Source of the DNA: Dipteris shenzhenensis
Lineage: Eukaryota; Polypodiophyta; Polypodiopsida; Gleicheniales
DNA: 64,000 nucleotides
Strand: one strand, 5' to 3'
Assembly (NCBI GenBank): GCA_047967505.1
Contig: CM106540.1
The stretch's first letter is position 1, and the number at the start of each line of letters is the position of its first letter. Made by a program: the position numbers and the translations under genes. This document shows, one piece after another, positions 1 through 11,305 of this stretch. The notes below the pieces were generated by a model. The model had not been told where the DNA came from, made no database searches, and was given only the letters and a program-made list of their open reading frames with translations.

Positions 1-1307
1 GGACTAAAAACACACTTGTGTGGAGTATTAGTACATGGATACCGAATCTTTTGTGATGTATGGATTGATAGTTTGCATGACCATGATAGTAATCAGGTTG
101 TTACATCAATCATGAAAGCAATAAGAAAGGTCAGAGATGCTCGCGGATGTTTGCCTAACACATTGCGAATACAAGCTGATAATTGTTGGAGAGAGAACAA
201 GAATAAATATATATTTGCTTTATGCTCTATGTTGGTTGGTTTGAAAATATTTGAAGAAGTGGAAGTTGGCTTTCTTCTTGTCGGCCATACACATGAAGAC
301 ATAGATCAAATCTTCAGTGTTATCTCTGGTAAGAATCAGAAGTGGCTATCTTAGAGAGGATGGTAGATTGGAGAGCATTTATAGAGCCACATTTACAAAC
401 AGGAGATGATGCCCTAATAGGACACACAAATCCACACTACTTTCGATTTCACATGCATAACAATATTCCAGTGATGCAATGGAAGCACTACTTAGTAGAT
501 GGAGATCATTTATGGAGTGAGTCATATGCTTTATTACAACAAATAATTCCATTGGAGGAAACTAGATTTGTTCTTGCAAAAAACAAATCACTTGACATAG
601 ATGAAATGAAAGGCTTGAAAGCCTTCATTAAACATCTTCAAAGTATGATGCAGAAATATCCTGCGCAATCAACTAAGAATTTGGAGACAATTAAATCAAC
701 TAAAGCACTTATCCAATCTTTAGAAAGACAAGAAAACTTAATGAGCATTGAATACTCTGAATCCTTTTGGCTGGAACAAGCTAGGTCACCAAGTTTTCCT
801 TTGGATATAAATATGTTAGTAGATATGGAGGAAGCAGAGGAATGCCTTTTACCTCAAAAATATTGTGGCAGGAAGGGAGACAAACCCTTACCAGAGTTTA
901 TACCATGTAATGAGATTGAAGAGGGTCTATTTGTTGCAGTTTGGGCATCTGATCCGGGTTCAGAGTTGGATGACCAAGGTGGCCCAATTTGGGTTGCAAA
1001 GGTTACTAAGATAGAAAGGGATGACAAGGGAACTCCTATAACATTTACAGCTTTATGGTATGAACCAAAGCCATTAAAAAATCTCCCAAGAAGATATACA
1101 ATAAAACAACTCTATGAGGGATGCTTGCAAAAGAAATGTGAATGGGTTCCAAATAATGAGGGATTAACAGAGGTGGAAGTCAGTAGCATTATTCATTGCT
1201 GGAAATCGAGGACACGAAGTTTTAAAAAGAAGCATGGATACAATGTTGAAAAATGTATCACAATCCCTGATCCAAGTCGTGTCCATATTAAACAATGGAA
1301 CTTATGA
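1..1307 (+). pseudogene. DUF7869-type transposase-like protein, 5' truncated by window, frameshifted
   Basis: Two overlapping open frames form one protein. The first (to about 354) carries ADNCWRENKNKYIF and then VGHTHEDIDQIFSVIS, the signature of the DUF7869 domain found in many uncharacterised eukaryotic, often transposon-derived proteins. The second frame (from about 342 to a TGA at 1305-1307) continues with GHTNPHYFRFHMHNN, which normally follows that domain, and a C-terminal segment (GLFVAVWA...GPIWVAKVTKIE...TALWYEP) that looks like a small beta-barrel reader module. The frame change lies at about 330-345. A good donor-like GGTAAG at 328-333 is followed by an AG only about 25 bases later, too short for an intron, so I call an indel. 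The 5' end is outside the window. The function is unknown and a DDE-like transposase origin is inferred. Confidence 0.6.
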
Positions 1308-2159
1308 CCTTAGCTTCTTAGTTCACAATACTGATTTTGTAACTATGTAGTGCACCTTTTATAGATTTACTATTATTTGAGGCGAGTTCTTTCTCAATAA
1401 CTCTTGAAATGAATAATATGAGAATGTAAATTATGGATTCTTGTTCATGGGAAAAGATAGTATAGATGTAATAATTCCATAGCTTCATATTTAGGGGGAA
1501 TAATAACTTTGTGAGAGTGCTTGTACCAATTTATTACATACTAATGTAATACTTTCTTTTGCAGTAAGTATATTATATTTTAAGTAAATTGCTAGAACCA
1601 TGATATATGCACATAGATGTCCTAGTCCCCCTTATACTATGATCTTGAGCGGTTCACCTTAGTGTATCGTGTGTATTCAAAAGCAGGTTTATTTTAACTC
1701 AACTTTTGGAGAAAATTTAACAAGATTACAATAATAGGATGAATTTAAAAAATAAAATTTAGGAGAAATTTCACTAGTTGATAAGTAAAGATGGGTGGTT
1801 TTATTGGAGAGAAATCTTTGATTAAGGGGGTTTTTATATACCTTTTGAATGCACGTGACACACAAGGTTTCTTAGTAGTAAAGAGGGGTGGTTTTATTGG
1901 GGAGAAAATTTTAATTGAGGAGTTTTTTAAATGCCCCTTGAATGCACATGACAACACAACGTTTCTTAGTAGTGTCCCCCGAGACCATGATTAACATTCT
2001 TTCAACAATCCCATAAACATTACAAACAAAAGTATATGTATTGTTCTCATTATGCATTCTCAACAAATCTTGAAACTTTAAGGAATAATAAATTTTTAGA
2101 GTACTAAAACCAACATTGCTTGATTTGAGGACAAACATATCCAATGTTAGTGTAAATAT
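1308..2159. other. AT-rich stretch without recognisable gene
   Basis: Downstream of the DUF7869-type gene I see no open frame with family features. The stretch contains the short direct repeat described separately and is otherwise unremarkable AT-rich sequence. Confidence 0.5.
1793..1973. repeat. Two-copy direct repeat, period about 93 bp
   Basis: The segment beginning GGGTGGTTTTATTGG (1793) recurs at 1886. Both copies run through GAATGCACRTGACA to TTTCTTAGTAGT. They differ at several positions, so the duplication is not recent. Confidence 0.75.
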
Positions 2160-2337
2160 CTAATTAGAATGATTTGGATTTGGACATCCATTGCCGATTG
2201 CAACTCGATGAATAATTGATTTACCATCATGCAAAACAAGAGTCAAAGAGGCATTGATCACCTCAGACAGGCGTAGCAAGCAGTTGTGGACAAGGGATCT
2301 AGGCATGGAGGAGGACCGTTTTAAAAGATACATAACC
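2160..2337 (-). pseudogene. Putative last exon of a gene split by the CACTA element
   Basis: On the minus strand an open frame follows a branch-point-like CACTAAT and an AG acceptor (about 2338) and runs about 59 codons to a TAG at 2161-2163. It includes SLVHNCLLRLSEVINASLTL and VLHDGKSIIHRVAIG. The CACTA element begins 58 bp upstream of it. The other flank of that element (10445-11160, minus) carries a zinc-ribbon/OB-like coding segment, so both pieces may come from one gene. The family is not recognised with certainty; the C-terminus of an OB-fold telomere protein such as CTC1 is one idea. Confidence 0.3.
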
Positions 2338-2395
2338 TATGCCTTTATTAGTGCAACAATTTCAGCATGCTATGACATAGCCTTCAGCTGCAATT

Positions 2396-2426
2396 CACAA
2401 CAAGATAAAGCACCCATAGACGCGCA
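2396..2426 (+). repeat. Left terminal inverted repeat of the CACTA-like element
   Basis: Starts CACAACAAGATAAAGCACCC. It pairs with 10414-10444 at 25 of 31 positions. Confidence 0.75.
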
Positions 2427-2700
2427 CACAGACGCGTTTACTGAACTAAATAAAAAACTTACGGGCGCATCTATTTACGCATCTATTCCCACGTCTGGAG
2501 ACCCGCATCTAATAGCGCATCTATATAGCAGACACACGCACGTATAGACGTGCATTTAGATGCTTAAATAGACACTCTGCTTAAAAATTTAAAAAATAGA
2601 CAGACGCATCGTTAAATGCGTTTATAGACGCGTAAATAGACGCTTCTTGAACAGACAGATGCATATATAGACACGTTTATAGAGGCACTGATAGACGTGC
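2415..2700. repeat. Left subterminal repeats (TAGACGCG-type)
   Basis: Many copies of a motif near (A/T)AGACGCG or ATAGACGTG occur in both orientations, as in ATAGACGCGCACACAGACGC, with GCATCTAT variants. The same motif fills the right end and the space between the element's two genes. In En/Spm such subterminal motifs are bound by TnpA; the same role here is inferred. Confidence 0.7.
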
Positions 2701-2889
2701 TTTATAATATATTTTTTTTAATTTACAGAATGCTGTGTATGTTGTGTATGCTATATAGTTACAAGAATTCCATTTCCACGTTGTGTAATTCAATTCTTAT
2801 AGCCAACTGCATTTTAATTACAATTCCAAATAAAACATTACAACTCCAAAACGCAATGAAATTGAAAGCTCAAAAAAAGCTTGTATGTA

Positions 2890-3035
2890 CATATAGCACG
2901 AAGCTAAGCCACGTCATGTGGCTTCAAGTACAAAAAATAAGGAAGCTAAGCCACGTCATGTGGCTTCAAGTACAAAAAATAAGAGGAGTGTATATACAAG
3001 AGGCACGAAGCCAAGCCAGTGGCTTTAAGTACAAA
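2890..3035. repeat. Three copies of a hairpin motif beyond the Transposase_24-like gene
   Basis: AAGCCACGTCATGTGGCTT, nearly self-complementary, occurs at about 2908 and 2950 within a longer direct repeat (TAAGCCACGTCATGTGGCTT followed by CAAGTACAAAAAATAAG). A shorter variant, AAGCCAGTGGCTT, is at about 3012. All lie within 160 bp beyond the 3' end of the minus-strand gene and could form stem-loops in its 3' transcript. Confidence 0.65.
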
Positions 3036-3062
3036 AAAGAGTAGCTAGCACTACTTCTACGA

Positions 3063-4512
3063 CTAATCCTCGCTCCCTTCCATGCTCCCTTCTGTGCTCC
3101 CTTCTGCACTCCCTTCTGTGCCTCCTTCCTCGTCTTCTTCCTCGTCGTCTTGTGCACGGGCCTGTAAACAAGGAACAACATATATCAATGTATGAAAAAT
3201 CAAATCTTTACTTATAATATTGACATTATTTAATTACTTTCAAATACCTCGGGGGCCGCTCCAGTAGCCCGGTTATACTGCTCCTTAGTAATTAACCCAT
3301 CATGATAGAAGTGCCTCCATGTATCTCCTCTGTGATGGTGGCGGTGGTAGGCTGTCTCGACAGGAGTAGGGTATCTGCCCACGATCTCAAGCTGCAAGAT
3401 GACACAATTTGCGGAGGGATTAGTACAAAGAAACAACCTCCTAATAAACTACATAAGCAATATAATTTGAGATCGATACTTACAAATTGGGCCTCCCATA
3501 ATTCAACACCCCCTGCTCCAAAATGCACGCTTCCATATTGCTCCATCTGGATCCTTCATGCCTCCACGTGCTGTAGAATGGGGTCCTCCCTCGCTGACTT
3601 CATTGCTTTCTTCCACTCACGCTTGTGAGTGGCGTGGGGCGGGCCCCTTGTTGGTTGACCTCCCTCGAGCCTGGCAAGCTCCGCTAGTGCCTGCCTCTTA
3701 AGTGAAGATCTTTTATTGCCAAGTATCGTAACAATCTTTGACTTGGCCCATTTATCTGTGAACTAGCGATTGGGGCCAACAGCAACGAGGGTCTCATCAG
3801 CCATCCTCTTTGGCTGGTCTTTGAAGTGGATAAAGCAATCTCTGTAATTGTTAGCAATTATAGAGTGCATGGAGGCCATGATGTCCTTCCCCCGTGCATC
3901 CATCAAGATGCCTCCTGTCTGAGTGGTGATGTCATAGTAGATCGTAACATCACCCGGAGGCACATCTAAATCATCGGAATCATCATCGTCCCCAGTGCCA
4001 CCCCTCCCAAAGCACTGTGCCATGCATCCCCCATCGCTCTCCCTGCTACTACGCCTGCTACCGTGTCGTGTTGAGCTAGTACGCTGGCCACTCATAGCAG
4101 GAGACTGCATGGGAATATGATGACCACTCGTAGTTGGAGAACCGAGTCTCGATAGCACAGGAGTACGTTGACGGCTCTGCGAGACAGAAGGACCTCCTGA
4201 CAGCATGGGGGAAGGGGCATAAGACAGCATGGCAGAAGGGGCATAAGACGACATGGGGGAAGGGGCATAAGACGACATGGGAGATGGGCCTGCGCTGTGT
4301 AGCCAGCTGGGCTGTGCTGACTCCGCTGGGGTGATCTCAGCTGGTGTGGGTTGGTTTGGAGTCTGTAGTGCCGACTCCTGGGGGGTGTTTAGAGTACCCG
4401 TCATATACCCGTATAACTCCACAGGACTAGGAGGGTGCCCTAAAAGGTTATATAAGTCCCTAAAAATAGACTCCCGGAGATCAGGTGAGCCCGAAGTGCT
4501 TCCTGGCGACAT
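3063..4512 (-). pseudogene. Transposase_24-like (TnpA-type) gene of the CACTA element
   Basis: Three exons are supported by splice sites and phase: 4512-3484 (donor GTAAGT), 3391-3248 and 3161-3063, about 423 codons in all. The N-terminal half is rich in Pro/Ser with PSPMSSYA-type repeats. The central part has the plant Transposase_24 look (FTDKWAKSKI, then HKREWKKAMKSA and MEQYGSVHFGAGGVELWEAQ). Exon 2 contains VGRYPTPVETAYHRHHHRG, and exon 3 is an acidic tail of EGS repeats. Two in-frame stops break exon 1: TAG at 3763-3765 and TGA at 3556-3558. It is divergent from the tnp2 gene and probably encoded the DNA-binding partner of that transposase. The assignment rests on remembered family features, not a search. 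Confidence 0.65.
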
Positions 4513-4569
4513 GATGAACTGGAAGACGATTACTGATGAGCTGAGAAGAGAGGGGAAGGGAAGAGAGGA

Positions 4570-4770
4570 TTACTATCGGAGCGCGTCTATAGACGCGTCT
4601 GATTAGCACGTCTATTTTGCGTATAACAACGTATCTATAGATGCGGCTGTCTGTGTCTGCAAACAGGCTAGACGCGCATCTAGACGTGCCTGTAGACGCG
4701 GTTTTAGACGTGCTCTGAGATGCGCCTATAGACGCACTCTGAGACGCACCTATAGACGCGCTCCGACAAA
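4570..4770. repeat. Internal cluster of TAGACGCG-type repeats, upstream of the minus gene
   Basis: The motif of the subterminal regions recurs in both orientations just upstream of the Transposase_24-like start (for example TAGACGCGTCTGATT, CTATAGACGCACTCTGAGAC, TATAGACGCGCTCC). Together with 5160-5290 it fills the space between the two divergent genes, where it could act as a control region. Confidence 0.65.
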
Positions 4771-4974
4771 CGGACTTTTCTAAAAAGTAGAAAAGGACAT
4801 GCGCCCGACCAACAAACATAACACTGATACCCAAATCATGCGGTTTTTTGGATACGAGAAAGTACAAATCCAAAGAGAGCAAACTTCCAAAAAAGATCAA
4901 CTACAAAAAGACTTACCTTGGATAGAGGTATGGAAGGTTCTTGTCCTTTTTCAAAGTTGCTTCTCTTCCTTGTT

Positions 4975-5062
4975 CACCCTCCTCTCCTTTAAGCTTGTAA
5001 GTGTGGGTGCCTTCCTCTTAAGTGTAAGCTTGGAAGTAAGTGTGGGTGCCTTCCTCTTAAGC
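4975..5062. repeat. Short direct repeat between the divergent genes
   Basis: AAGTGTGGGTGCCTTCCTCT followed by TAAG occurs twice about 38 bp apart (about 5000 and 5038), linked by a copy of AAGCTTGGAAGTAAG related to AAGCTTGTAAG. Confidence 0.6.
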
Positions 5063-5159
5063 ATCGAAACTGTGGATCTGCTAATAATGAAGCAAGCAAG
5101 CCGCACGAAGTATGAGTAATGTGAAGAAAAGTGAAGCGAGCGCGCTAAAAGCAGGTTTA

Positions 5160-5290
5160 AAAGTCGTGTCTAATTACATAGATCAGACGTGGTTTTAGAT
5201 GCGCACCACAGAACAGACAGACGCAGGTTTAGACGTGCTTTTAGACACACCACAGAACAGACAGACGCAGTTTTAGACGCGCCATACAGT
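5160..5290. repeat. Internal cluster of TAGACGCG-type repeats, upstream of tnp2
   Basis: CACAGAACAGACAGACGCAG occurs twice (about 5209 and 5251), with TTTTAGACGCG and TTTAGACGTG variants, directly upstream of the tnp2 leader. The motif is shared with the element ends. Confidence 0.65.
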
Positions 5291-5344
5291 TTAAAATTAA
5301 ATATTTGAAGAAAAGCAAATTTTTTTGGGTTGTTTATTTATAGG

Positions 5345-8300
5345 ATGTCTTCATCTTCAACAAGTAGCTCTAGTGAGGATGAATCCCTCCGTATCCACCA
5401 TCGCGAAATGTGGTTAGAGCAAAAAATCAAATGTATGTGTGATCGATGTCGAGGAAACATGTATCGTGCATGCAGGATTACACTCAATCACATCTCAAAG
5501 TATGGAGAATGGGATGCGGCCATAAACATGGTAAGGGTTTGTAAGTTAAGGTTGATTAAGATACCTATGGGTGTTCATATGTTTGAGTTATGATCCTGTT
5601 TTAATTTGATACAGGATGCAGTGCCACACCCACATATGTTGCCCTATGCTCGCCGTGAGGAGGCAAAGCGTCGGCAATATGAGGTGGGATCTTCAGGAGG
5701 GACCGCTACGGATGCATGGAGTGATGGTGATAGTAGCCCTCCACCATTACCTCATGAAGCCATGGAGGAGAAGGTGTTTGATGATATGGTGCGGGATTTA
5801 TATGTCCATCAAGGGAGGGATGATAGCATGGAGCAGGATGATCTTTTTACTGCAGCATCGACTCCACTGTTTGAAGGGTGCACATTCTCTGTTCTACGTG
5901 CCTCCCTTGAGTTACTAAACTTGCAAACCATCTATGGATGGAGCAATGCAAGTTTGAATGCATTACTCACGTAAGCTTCAAAGTCTATTTTGCAAACATG
6001 GTGAATTATGCTAGTGGGTCAATTACTTGAATGCTTTTCCTCATTTATGGTCTTCACGTGCAGGCTATTGTGTAAAATGCTTCCAAGGGAGAATAAATTA
6101 CCGACCTCAAGAGATATGGCAAGGCAACATGTGACCTCTCTTGGAGGATTACGATACAAGCGCATCCATGCATGTGTCAACGATTGCGTTTTGTTTCGTG
6201 GACTACATAAGGATGCAAGAGAGTGTCCTACTTGTGGAGAGGCAAGATATAGAGCAGATCTCAAAACTTTGGATGTGCCTCGTAAGGTTCTGCGACATTT
6301 TCCCATAATCCCTCGCATCCAACATATGTTCAAGTGCAAATCTGTTGCAGAGCTCATGTCATGGCATTCCTCCCATCGATCAACCGATGGCAAGTGGAGA
6401 ACTCCGGCGGACTCTCCTGCGTGTAAGCATATTGAAGACACATAGCCAAGCTTCAAGGAAGAACCTAGGAGCTTGAGACTTGGATTGGGTATGGATGGTG
6501 TGAACCCATTTGGTCTCAAAAGCACCTCTTATAGTGTATGGCCAATGATATTGGTGAATTATAATCTTCCACCCTCTATGGCTATTAAGAAAGGACATGC
6601 TATGCTGTCCCTTCTAATTCCAGGGAAACATAAAGTCAAAAATCCTGATGTTTATTTGGAGCCTTTGATTGACGAGCTAGAGAATCTACTTTGGAGAGGT
6701 ATCGAGGTGCATGATGTGAGCAGGCCTCCCTCGTCACGAGACTTCAATTGCATGACTTCCCAGGCTATGGCGAGTGTTCAGGTAAGCATTGCACTTCTAA
6801 TTATGAATAGGCAAAGGATGTGGCACCCTAAACCCACCTTCAACTCTTAATTGCGTCTATTATTCAGGTCTCACTACATCGGGTTACCATGCATGTCCTG
6901 TTTGTGGTTCTTCGCTAGTTGCCTCAGGGGCAGACGCATTGAATAAGGTCATCTATGAGAATCACCATCGATTTCTCCCACCTGATCATCCTAGATATGT
7001 TGCCCCTTGGAATGAAGTCCTCCCACAGTCACTCACCGCGGGAGATTGGATGAGAATTTGGGGCGGTTCCACGACACGCCATGGATCAAAAGTTTCACTT
7101 GTCTCAGCTGCCACCTCAGACTTATCCACCACAGTGAGAAAATGTATGGTGTCCACATAGCATGGCCAATCATGCATCAAATGAGTGTGGAAGTCTCCTT
7201 CATGATGAAGTGGGCAGATGAAGTGGGCACGGAAGATTGGTATTGAGCCAGTGTCCAGTTTGTACGTAGTCATATAGACACAGACTACTCGCCCTCCAAA
7301 CCCCTGGCAAAGTCACATAAGACAGTCTTTCTGGAACAGGCACCCACTCACAGGAGAGCCTTGTTTTTTGCATCCCCGTCCTCATAAGTTGGACCATAGT
7401 GAGTTGGAACGTGCATGGGCTCCACGATTGTGCTCGTAGTCAACCGCAGTACCTAATCCTTTGGCAGGAGTTACACAGTGGTAGGGCGGATAGTGGACTT
7501 CCTTTTGATTCAGGAGCATATGTTCTTAGCATCAGACATCAGACAGCGACACCACCTCCTCCCAGGGAGAGGTCCGGAGGTGTGGTTCCCTGCAGTCGGA
7601 TGGAGCGGAGGGCCACTTGGCATGAGCCGGTAAGGGTTTGTAACTATTGTGTGCTATATTGGCTGTAAATAAAGATTGCCCGCTAACACCAACTTTTGTT
7701 TAGATACGCCATCTTTTATCATTTACCATATTGGTCCCACCTCAAGATCAATCACCTGTTTGATCCCATGCATATCTTCAAGAATGTGGCATCTACCATT
7801 TGGGAGCATTTGAATGGGACACGAGATTCTGCAGGCATAAGGAAGGATCTACGTACCACAGGGAGGATGCGTGAAGCTTGGCCACAAGAGAGACCAAATG
7901 GGCGTGTTTTTTAACCTCGTGCACCATGGATGTTATCAAAGCTAGAGATGGCGACGGTGAAGCGCGCTATTACTACAATTTGTACTCCCACTAGATGCAT
8001 GAGGTGTTTGAAGGGAGCCTTTACAAAGAGCAAGAAAAGAGGTGTAGAGAAATTACATGGCTTGATTGGCACAAGATGCTCCAAGTAAGTATTTTATGTG
8101 CATAATATCTTTTTCCTTTCAAATTTGTGAGTGAATAATTATAAGCAACTAATCAACCACCTCCTCGTGGGTTCAGTTCATACTACCTACTAGCATTTCA
8201 CGTAGTGCATCGAAGGACGTGAAAGATTGTATTTACAAAATGGGCGAGCTTGTGAGGTACTTTACATGATACAAAATATGATGTGTATCAATGCTCCATG

Positions 8301-9896
8301 CAAGTTTGAATGCATATTGCTAATATGGTGTATTTTTTCATTTCTAGGTATGTGAGCTCAAAGGAAATAGATCCCACCATGCTTGAGAATGCTCGAGTTA
8401 TGTCAGTGGAGGTGGTTTGTTTAGTGGAGGAGACATTTCCACGTTCTATTCTCACAAGCCAACTACATCTTATAGTGCATTTGGTGGATGAGATTGCTAT
8501 ATGCGTTACTATACATGCACGATGGTTGTTCTTCCTCGAGCGCTTCATGAAGACCTTGAAGGGCTTCATGAGACAAAATGCAAGACCCGAAGGTATCATG
8601 GCCGAGGGTTGGTTGGTACAAGAGTCACTTGTATATATTTCTGAGTTTCTTGTTGATGTGGATAGCTCTCTCCCACAACTATGGAGACATGATGGAGACC
8701 TACGGATGACCTCTATTGTGCCTCAAGGGAAAGGATGCAACAAAGTAATAGACACAGAGTTGCATAATAGTATCAACCTCTATTGCGTGCTTAATAGTGA
8801 TGTGATGAAAAGCTGGGTGACAAGGTACAAGGATGCAAAGGCAAGAAGACAAGAAGAAAGGGCCCTCTTTCATACACACCACAGATCTCGTGTGCCATAC
8901 CCTCAGTATCTAAGAGCACTTCCAAAGGATATTCATGTGGATTGGATACTTGATGAAATGGAGAAAGCGGAGAAAGATGAGGGGATGCATATCACAATGG
9001 AAGAATGGGAGTATGCTAGGGGATGCATGAGCAAGGTCGGTTTATAGAATGTTATGCATAAGTTAGGAGCTTTCAATAATTTAGATTGCTTATTTAATTG
9101 ATTTTTTCTTGGTGTAGTGCACTATGTTCAATGCTATATGGTGTGAGGACAAGCATTTTCGAACACAACGGATTGATGATAAGAGAAACACACAAGATTG
9201 CGGCGTCATTGCTAGCTTTGAGGGAGCCAATGGAGCCATGGATGATTATTGTGGCATAATCCAAGATATTATTAAGCTTGACTTTCGGCGCTTCTTTGTG
9301 TATGTTTTGGATGTAAAGTGGTTTAAGGACGTGGTGGAAAGAGGCCCTAATGCAACAATCAAACGCCATGCAAGTGGCTTTGTAACTATTGACTCCACAA
9401 AGTTCTAGCAAAGTAGAAAGGACACACTAGTACTACTGTAACAATGTGAACAAGTACTGTGCACACATATAAAAATAATCGCTTTTAAATATTTGATGCA
9501 AGAAGAATAACATGATTGTATTTGTGTTTGAATTAGGTTGTCTATCAACCAATGGTGGATAATAATAGATGGTGGCATGTCATACCTATTATGCCACGTT
9601 CCAAAGTGATGTATAGTACATTTACTAATATGGAGCGTATGGAGGATGATCATGGCCATGGACGTGATGATGACCATGATACGAGAGAGAAGGATGATCA
9701 TGAGATAGGAGATACAGATGTTGAGGCCATTACCCATCAGGACGAGCCTACCATTGGTGATGCTGATTTTGATGAGCACATGAGTAGCACAAGTAGTAGT
9801 GGGTTGAATGTATTTGTAGATCTAAACACTTGTTTGGATTTTGAAGTAGATAGTTTGGCAAGGGTTGATCTCATTGAGGATGAGATTGAACCATAG
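5345..9896 (+). pseudogene. tnp2-type CACTA transposase (Transposase_21, with DUF4218- and DUF4216-like parts)
   Basis: The start is ATG 5345, one base after a TTTATAG acceptor-like site. The first exons are clean: 5345-5530, 5615-5970 and from 6064, with matching phases. The Transposase_21 core follows: RIHACVNDCVLFRG, CPTCGEARYR, WHSSHRSTDGKW, LGLGMDGVNPFG, VYLEPLIDEL and YHACPVCGSS, then HLFDPMHIFKNVASTIWEHL at about 7760. About 8310-9047 matches DUF4218 (VHLVDEI, RWLFFLERFMKTLKGFMR, ARPEGIMAEGWL). About 9118-9411 matches DUF4216 (CGVIASFEG, a VLDVKWF-type core). An acidic last exon ends at 9896. A TAG at 6443-6445 interrupts the core in frame, and 7050-7680 shows further frame changes. 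The product would have cut and joined the element ends. Exon limits after 6.8 kb are approximate. Confidence 0.8.
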
Positions 9897-10079
9897 CCCA
9901 TCATTGATATTGGCAAAACTATTTTACATATTGTCTCATTCTCCTCACCTCACTTAATTCTTGTATATGTGGGCTTGCAAAAAAGCATTGATGTTTTTGT
10001 TAAAATTATGTGCTTTGGTAATCATGGGTAATGTTTGGAAAGCAATGATATACACCAAAATCTCACTTTCTGTATTCTC

Positions 10080-10430
10080 TAGTTTGCATCTAAATACGCA
10101 TCTAATTCCCAATGTAAACGTGCAAATAAACGCACGAATACACGTGCAAATAGACGCGCTGATAAATGTAATGTTAGACGGGCTAGTATTTTCTCAGTTT
10201 AGACATGCAAATAGACGTGTTAATACATGCGCAAATAGACGCATTGATAAATGCAATGTAAGATGGGCCCGTATTTTCTCAGTTTAAATGCGCAAATAGA
10301 CGTGTTAATACACACGCAAATAGAAGAGCTGTTAGATGCGCTATTAGATGCGCCTCTAATTCCTCTACTCAAGCAATGCCTATAGACGCGCCCGCTATTT
10401 TGCGCGTCTACCAAGCGCATCTATAGTTGT
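10080..10430. repeat. Right subterminal repeats (TAGACGCG-type)
   Basis: Repeats such as CAAATAGACGYGYTRATA, ACACGCAAATAGA and TATAGACGCGCCCGC fill the last ~350 bp before the right terminal repeat. One unit of about 75 bp (AGACGNGY TRATA...TTTTCTCAGTTTA) is repeated in direct orientation at about 10155, 10212 and 10298. Confidence 0.7.
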
Positions 10431-10444
10431 TTTGTGTTGTTGTG
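10414..10444 (-). repeat. Right terminal inverted repeat of the CACTA-like element
   Basis: Read on the minus strand it starts CACAACAACACAAAACAACT and continues into ATAGATGCGC. It pairs with 2396-2426. Confidence 0.75.
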
Positions 10445-11160
10445 CTGGCGCCAAGGGAAGTGGCTTCGCAAGTTGTGGCGATGTGATTGTGCAAGATGCC
10501 CAGAAAATGTTTGTATGAATGTTTCCCATTGAGTGCTATGACACATTCTAGTATATCTGACATTTTTCGCTTGCAAACCATAAGGGTTCCATCGCATGTG
10601 ATATTGTTGGAGGTTGTCTCCATATCACCATGTGTTGTTTCCTTATGAACACTGTGCATGTTTTTAGCAATTTTGAAAGTAACGGCATAACCATGCGGCA
10701 CAAGACATTTTATTTCCCCCCAAACATATTTACAAGCTTGTATTGGCTCAGCAATAACTATGTAGTCTAAAGGCTGAGCGCAAACTTATGCATGGTAATG
10801 AGATGATGAGGATCGAGACTGCCTATGCATCCTGCACAAATGCAATGACAAACCCAAAACTGTTGATTGTGAATTGCCCAGAAGGGCACCGGTCCATTAG
10901 TAAATTTCGGGTCACAACCATGCTTCGGTTGTGGTACTCCATGAATGATCTACGTAGGCCTGAAACATATTCTGCAGTGGAGCCATGGAGCTTTACATCC
11001 AGCTTAGAATCGTCATGTAGTACAATTCGGCCCTTCAATGAGGCAAGTGTGAATATGTCTTGTGTGCTCGCACAAGAGTAGCAGAATGGTTTGGCTGGGT
11101 CGCAACTAACACGGGAGCCTGAGCACTTGCCGCACTGGAATTCGAGAGAAGGAGAGAGGG
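10445..11160 (-). pseudogene. Gene fragment with a C4 zinc-ribbon and OB-fold-like segment
   Basis: Reading the minus strand from about 11145, one frame gives FQCGKCSGSRVSCDP, then FCYSCAS (a CxxC...CxxC ribbon), and KGRIVLHDDSKLDVKLHG with AEYVSGL. This resembles the zinc-ribbon plus OB-fold of RPA1-C/CTC1-type single-strand-binding proteins. A TAG ends it near 10823. A second exon-like segment (EPIQACKYVWGEIKCLVPHG to SYKHFLGILHNHIATTCEA) runs to the edge of the CACTA element at 10445. The CACTA insertion separates it from 2160-2337. The family call is weak; what is directly seen is the CxxC pair and the downstream beta-rich segment. Confidence 0.35.
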
Positions 11161-11305
11161 AGAGAGAGAGAGAGAAGGAGCGAGGGAGAGAGAGAGAGAG
11201 AGAGAGATGGTGGAGACAGAAAGAGAGGGAGAGGAAGAAGGTGGGGTAGAGGGAGATAGAAAGAGAGGGGTAGAGAGGGAGAGGGAGAGGGAGAGCGGAG
11301 GGGAG
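11137..11305. repeat. GA-rich microsatellite
   Basis: Imperfect (GA)n and GAGGGA runs. No coding signal. Confidence 0.9.

Larger units (their letters stand above)
2396..10444 (+). mobile_element. CACTA-like (En/Spm superfamily) DNA transposon, 8,049 bp, decayed
   Basis: The boundaries come from an imperfect inverted repeat: 2396-2426 and the reverse complement of 10414-10444 match at 25 of 31 positions, both starting CACAACAA. Dense TAGACGCG-type repeats lie just inside each end, as expected for subterminal transposase-binding sites. Between them are two divergent genes typical of CACTA elements: a Transposase_24-like gene (minus) and a tnp2/Transposase_21 gene (plus) with DUF4218- and DUF4216-like parts. 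Both have in-frame stops, so the copy is not autonomous. No exact 3-bp target duplication directly abuts the ends; CTG occurs at 10445-10447 and at 2388-2390, 5 bp from the left end. The CACAA terminus departs from the usual CACTA. Confidence 0.8.

Noticed and set aside
328-354. A short intron joining the two frames of the DUF7869-type gene
   Set aside because: GT to AG spacing is only about 25 bases, below the plant minimum; an indel is more likely.
3230-3628. Plus-strand proteins opposite the Transposase_24-like gene
   Set aside because: Shadows of the minus-strand exons; the minus frame has splice sites and family features.
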